This document shows, one piece after another, positions 62,109-64,000 of a DNA stretch of 64,000 nt. Within the stretch, counting starts at the first letter, position 1; the number at the start of each line of letters is the position of its first letter. The position numbers and the translations under genes were made by a program. The DNA lies in the NCBI GenBank assembly GCA_964494625.1, contig CAZBRT010000002.1:1-64000 (forward strand), given 5' to 3'. The stretch is from UBA2784 sp964494625 (GTDB taxonomy: Bacteria; Pseudomonadota; Alphaproteobacteria; Micropepsales; Micropepsaceae). The notes beneath the pieces are model-generated. The model worked only from the letters and a program-made list of their open reading frames with translations, searched no databases and was not told where the DNA came from.

Positions 62109-62618
62109 TCACTTGCGGCGCTCGGCGATCCGCTTTTTCAGCCGCTCGGCGATATAGGGCGAGGTGAAGCTGTCAATCTCTCCGCCCAGTACCGCAATTT
62201 CCTTTACCAGGCGCGAGGCGATGGCCTGATGCTGCGGCTCGGCCATCAGGAACACGGTCTCGATGGTCGGGTTGAGGCGCATGTTCATGCCGACCATCTG
62301 GAACTCGTATTCAAAGTCGGACACGGCGCGCAGGCCGCGGATGATGATATGGGCGCCCACTTCCTCGGCGAACTTCATCAAAAGGGTGTTGAACGGCCTT
62401 ACTTCCACCGTCGCACCGCTGGCACGGGCGAATGCCGCCGCCTCGTGCTCCACCATGGCCACGCGTTCGGCCAGGGAAAACAGCGGGCCCTTGGCCTCAT
62501 TGATGGCAACACCGATCACCAGATGATCGACCAGCTTCATCGCGCGCGCGATGATATCGAGATGACCGTTGGTGATCGGGTCAAACGTGCCCGGATAAAG
62601 GCCCACACGCTTCTTCAC
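62109..62618 (-). CDS. coaD: Phosphopantetheine adenylyltransferase
   Basis: A 169-residue nucleotidyltransferase with GLYPGTFDPITNGHLDII (HxGH-like TNGH), RGLRAVSDFEYEFQM and the ISS-equivalent VKEIAVLGGEIDSF. It catalyses the penultimate step of CoA synthesis. The order gyrA-coaD-queA-tgt is usual in alphaproteobacteria. Confidence 0.97.
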   Translation of the reverse strand: MKKRVGLYPGTFDPITNGHLDIIARAMKLVDHLVIGVAINEAKGPLFSLAERVAMVEHEAAAFARASGATVEVRPFNTLLMKFAEEVGAHIIIRGLRAVSDFEYEFQMVGMNMRLNPTIETVFLMAEPQHQAIASRLVKEIAVLGGEIDSFTSPYIAERLKKRIAERRK

Positions 62619-62672
62619 CCGGGAACCCTCCCCCTCTGGACAGCATTGCGGCCAATCTGCCGCAAGACCGCA

Positions 62673-64000
62673 TCAACCGCCATCGTCTTCTTCGCCTGCG
62701 ATACGCTCGACAGACACCACGCGCTCGTCCTCCTCCATGCGGAACAGGGTGACGCCCTGTGTCGGCCGGCCGGCAATGCGGATCTGGCGCACGGGCACGC
62801 GGATGGTCTGGCCCTTGTCGGTCACCAGCATCAGCTGGTCGCTGTCCTCGACGGGGAAGCCCGCGATCAGGCGGCCATTGCGCTTGGACATGCCCATGGC
62901 CGTCACGCCCTGGCCGCCGCGGCCGGAGGTGCGAAACTCGTAGGCGCTCGAGCGCTTGCCGAAGCCGTTCTCGGAAACCGTCACGATGAACTGTTCCCAT
63001 GCGCCCAATTGGGCGTAACGCTCCGGAGTCAGCGCCACCTCTTCAGCATCGCCATCGGGTTCGTCTGAGGTTTCGACGTCTGCCACCTCGGCCTCCTCGC
63101 CCAAGGCGCGACGCGCAGCAGCGGCCTGCTTGAGATAGGCGCGTCCCTCGGCCGGGGTTGCATCGACGTGGCGCACGATAGCCATGGAGATGAGTGTGTC
63201 GCCGTCGGCCAGCTTGATGCCGCGGACGCCCACGGAATCGCGGCCCTTGAAGACGCGCACGTCACCGACGGCAAAGCGGATCGCCTTGCCCTTGCCGGTT
63301 GCCAGAACCACGTCATCGGCATCGGTGCATATCTGGACGCCCGCGATGCGGTCACCCTCGCCCAGTTTCATGGCGATCTTGCCGTTCGTCATCACGTTGA
63401 CGAAATCCGACAATTCGTTCCGCCGCACATAACCGCTGGCGGTTGCAAACATTACATTCAGGCTCGCCCACAGCTTGTCGTCCTCGGGCAATGCCATGAC
63501 GGTGGTAATGGTCTCGCCGCCCTCCAGCGGCAAAAGGTTCACCATCGCCTTGCCCTTGGATTGCGGTGTGCCCAGGGGAATGCGCCACAGTTTCAGCTTG
63601 TAGACCATGCCGGTGGACGAGAAGAACAGGACCGGCGTGTGGGTATTGGCGACGATGACGCTGGAAACAAAATCTTCTTCCTTCGTCGCCATGCCGGCGC
63701 GTCCGCGGCCACCGCGCGACTGCACGCGATAGACGCCCAAGGGCACGCGCTTGATGTAGCCCGCATGGGTGACCGTGACTGCCATCTCCTCGCGCTGGAT
63801 CAGGTCTTCGTCCTCGACCTCGGATTCCATTTCCACAATTTCGGTGCGGCGCGGGGTGGCAAACTCGGTCTTCACCGCCAGAAGCTCGTCCTTGATGATG
63901 CTCATCACGCGCTCGCGGCTGCGCAGGATCGCAAGATAGTCCTCGATGGAGAGTTTCAGGCCCGAAAGCTCGTTGCCGACTTCGTCGCGGCCAAGGGCCG
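62673..64000 (-). CDS. gyrA: DNA gyrase subunit A, C-terminal part (runs off the right edge)
   Basis: The frame is open to the window edge and codes for about 442 residues; the upstream part continues as ALGRDEVGNELSGLKLSIED before an internal ATG at 63908, which is not the start. It includes the end of the breakage-reunion domain (SREDYLAIL-like coiled coil, ILRSRERVMSIIKDEL) and the beta-pinwheel C-terminal domain with GyrA box QSRGGRGRAG. An alphaproteobacterial insert (ALGEEAEVADVETSDEPDGD) lies between blades. Confidence 0.97.
   Translation of the reverse strand, partial: ALGRDEVGNELSGLKLSIEDYLAILRSRERVMSIIKDELLAVKTEFATPRRTEIVEMESEVEDEDLIQREEMAVTVTHAGYIKRVPLGVYRVQSRGGRGRAGMATKEEDFVSSVIVANTHTPVLFFSSTGMVYKLKLWRIPLGTPQSKGKAMVNLLPLEGGETITTVMALPEDDKLWASLNVMFATASGYVRRNELSDFVNVMTNGKIAMKLGEGDRIAGVQICTDADDVVLATGKGKAIRFAVGDVRVFKGRDSVGVRGIKLADGDTLISMAIVRHVDATPAEGRAYLKQAAAARRALGEEAEVADVETSDEPDGDAEEVALTPERYAQLGAWEQFIVTVSENGFGKRSSAYEFRTSGRGGQGVTAMGMSKRNGRLIAGFPVEDSDQLMLVTDKGQTIRVPVRQIRIAGRPTQGVTLFRMEEDERVVSVERIAGEEDDGG

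Overview
The window is a gene-dense, GC-rich chromosomal segment from an alphaproteobacterium. The evidence is an ECF sigma factor beside an NrsF-type (DUF1109) regulator as in Caulobacter, the order gyrA-coaD-queA-tgt, sdhE overlapping mfd, and the general gene content. I cannot name the genus. No gene-free stretch exceeds about 300 bases. Two lower-GC patches stand out: the RHS tip at 53-930, and about 59380-59880 next to a tRNA gene.

Region 1 (1-6.2 kb). An orphan C-terminal RHS core/tip fragment ends exactly at a pair of 36-bp repeats. It is followed by a sigma factor/NrsF pair, a DUF2785 protein and a four-gene 'bufferin' operon (DUF2282 peptide, DUF692/MNIO enzyme, DUF2063 partner, DoxX membrane protein). 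A GTAACC-type ECF promoter precedes both the sigma gene and the operon, so the module looks like a self-contained metal- or oxidant-stress response that makes a modified Cys-containing peptide.

Region 2 (6.2-27.3 kb). Housekeeping and catabolic genes: an S9 peptidase, a LytTR regulator divergent from an acyltransferase-3 protein, a CopZ-like metal-binding protein, a VOC dioxygenase-like protein with an alpha/beta hydrolase, a TonB-like anchored protein, a CaiB-type CoA-transferase/racemase with a histidine phosphatase, an SDR with a hexapeptide acyltransferase, a FrnE-like DsbA protein, mfd-sdhE, recG, a phosphotransferase with DUF6285, and an SCP2-type thiolase. An HMG-CoA-synthase-like/DUF35 fusion follows just inside region 3.

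Region 3 (27.4-59.1 kb). A large exopolysaccharide/O-antigen type locus. It makes nucleotide sugars: UDP-Glc (galU), UDP-GlcA (ugd), UDP-GalA (GAE-type epimerase), UDP-Gal (galE), GDP-Man (manC), GDP-4-keto-6-deoxymannose (gmd), dTDP-rhamnose (rfbABCD, split) and UDP-ManNAc (wecB). It has a WbaP/WcaJ-type initiating transferase, two GT2 glycosyltransferases, two methyltransferases, two tandem Wzy/ligase-like membrane proteins, and an export set transcribed from a wza promoter: short Wza, PPP-family phosphatase, outer-membrane beta-barrel, Wzc tyrosine kinase and an unknown anchored protein. cysD/cysNC sit inside it with a palindromic operator-like promoter, suggesting activated sulfate supply to the polymer. 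No Wzx flippase, no Wzb phosphatase and no sulfotransferase are visible.

Region 4 (59.2-64 kb). tRNA-Lys(UUU), a small low-GC membrane protein, then tgt-queA-coaD and the 3' two thirds of gyrA, all on the minus strand; gyrA runs off the right edge.

The most interesting items are the sigma/bufferin module with shared promoter elements, a repeat-encoded leader peptide coupled to wecB, the palindromic cysD promoter inside the polysaccharide locus, the non-canonical export machine (short Wza plus separate beta-barrel, PPP phosphatase in place of Wzb), and the orphan RHS tip bounded by repeats.
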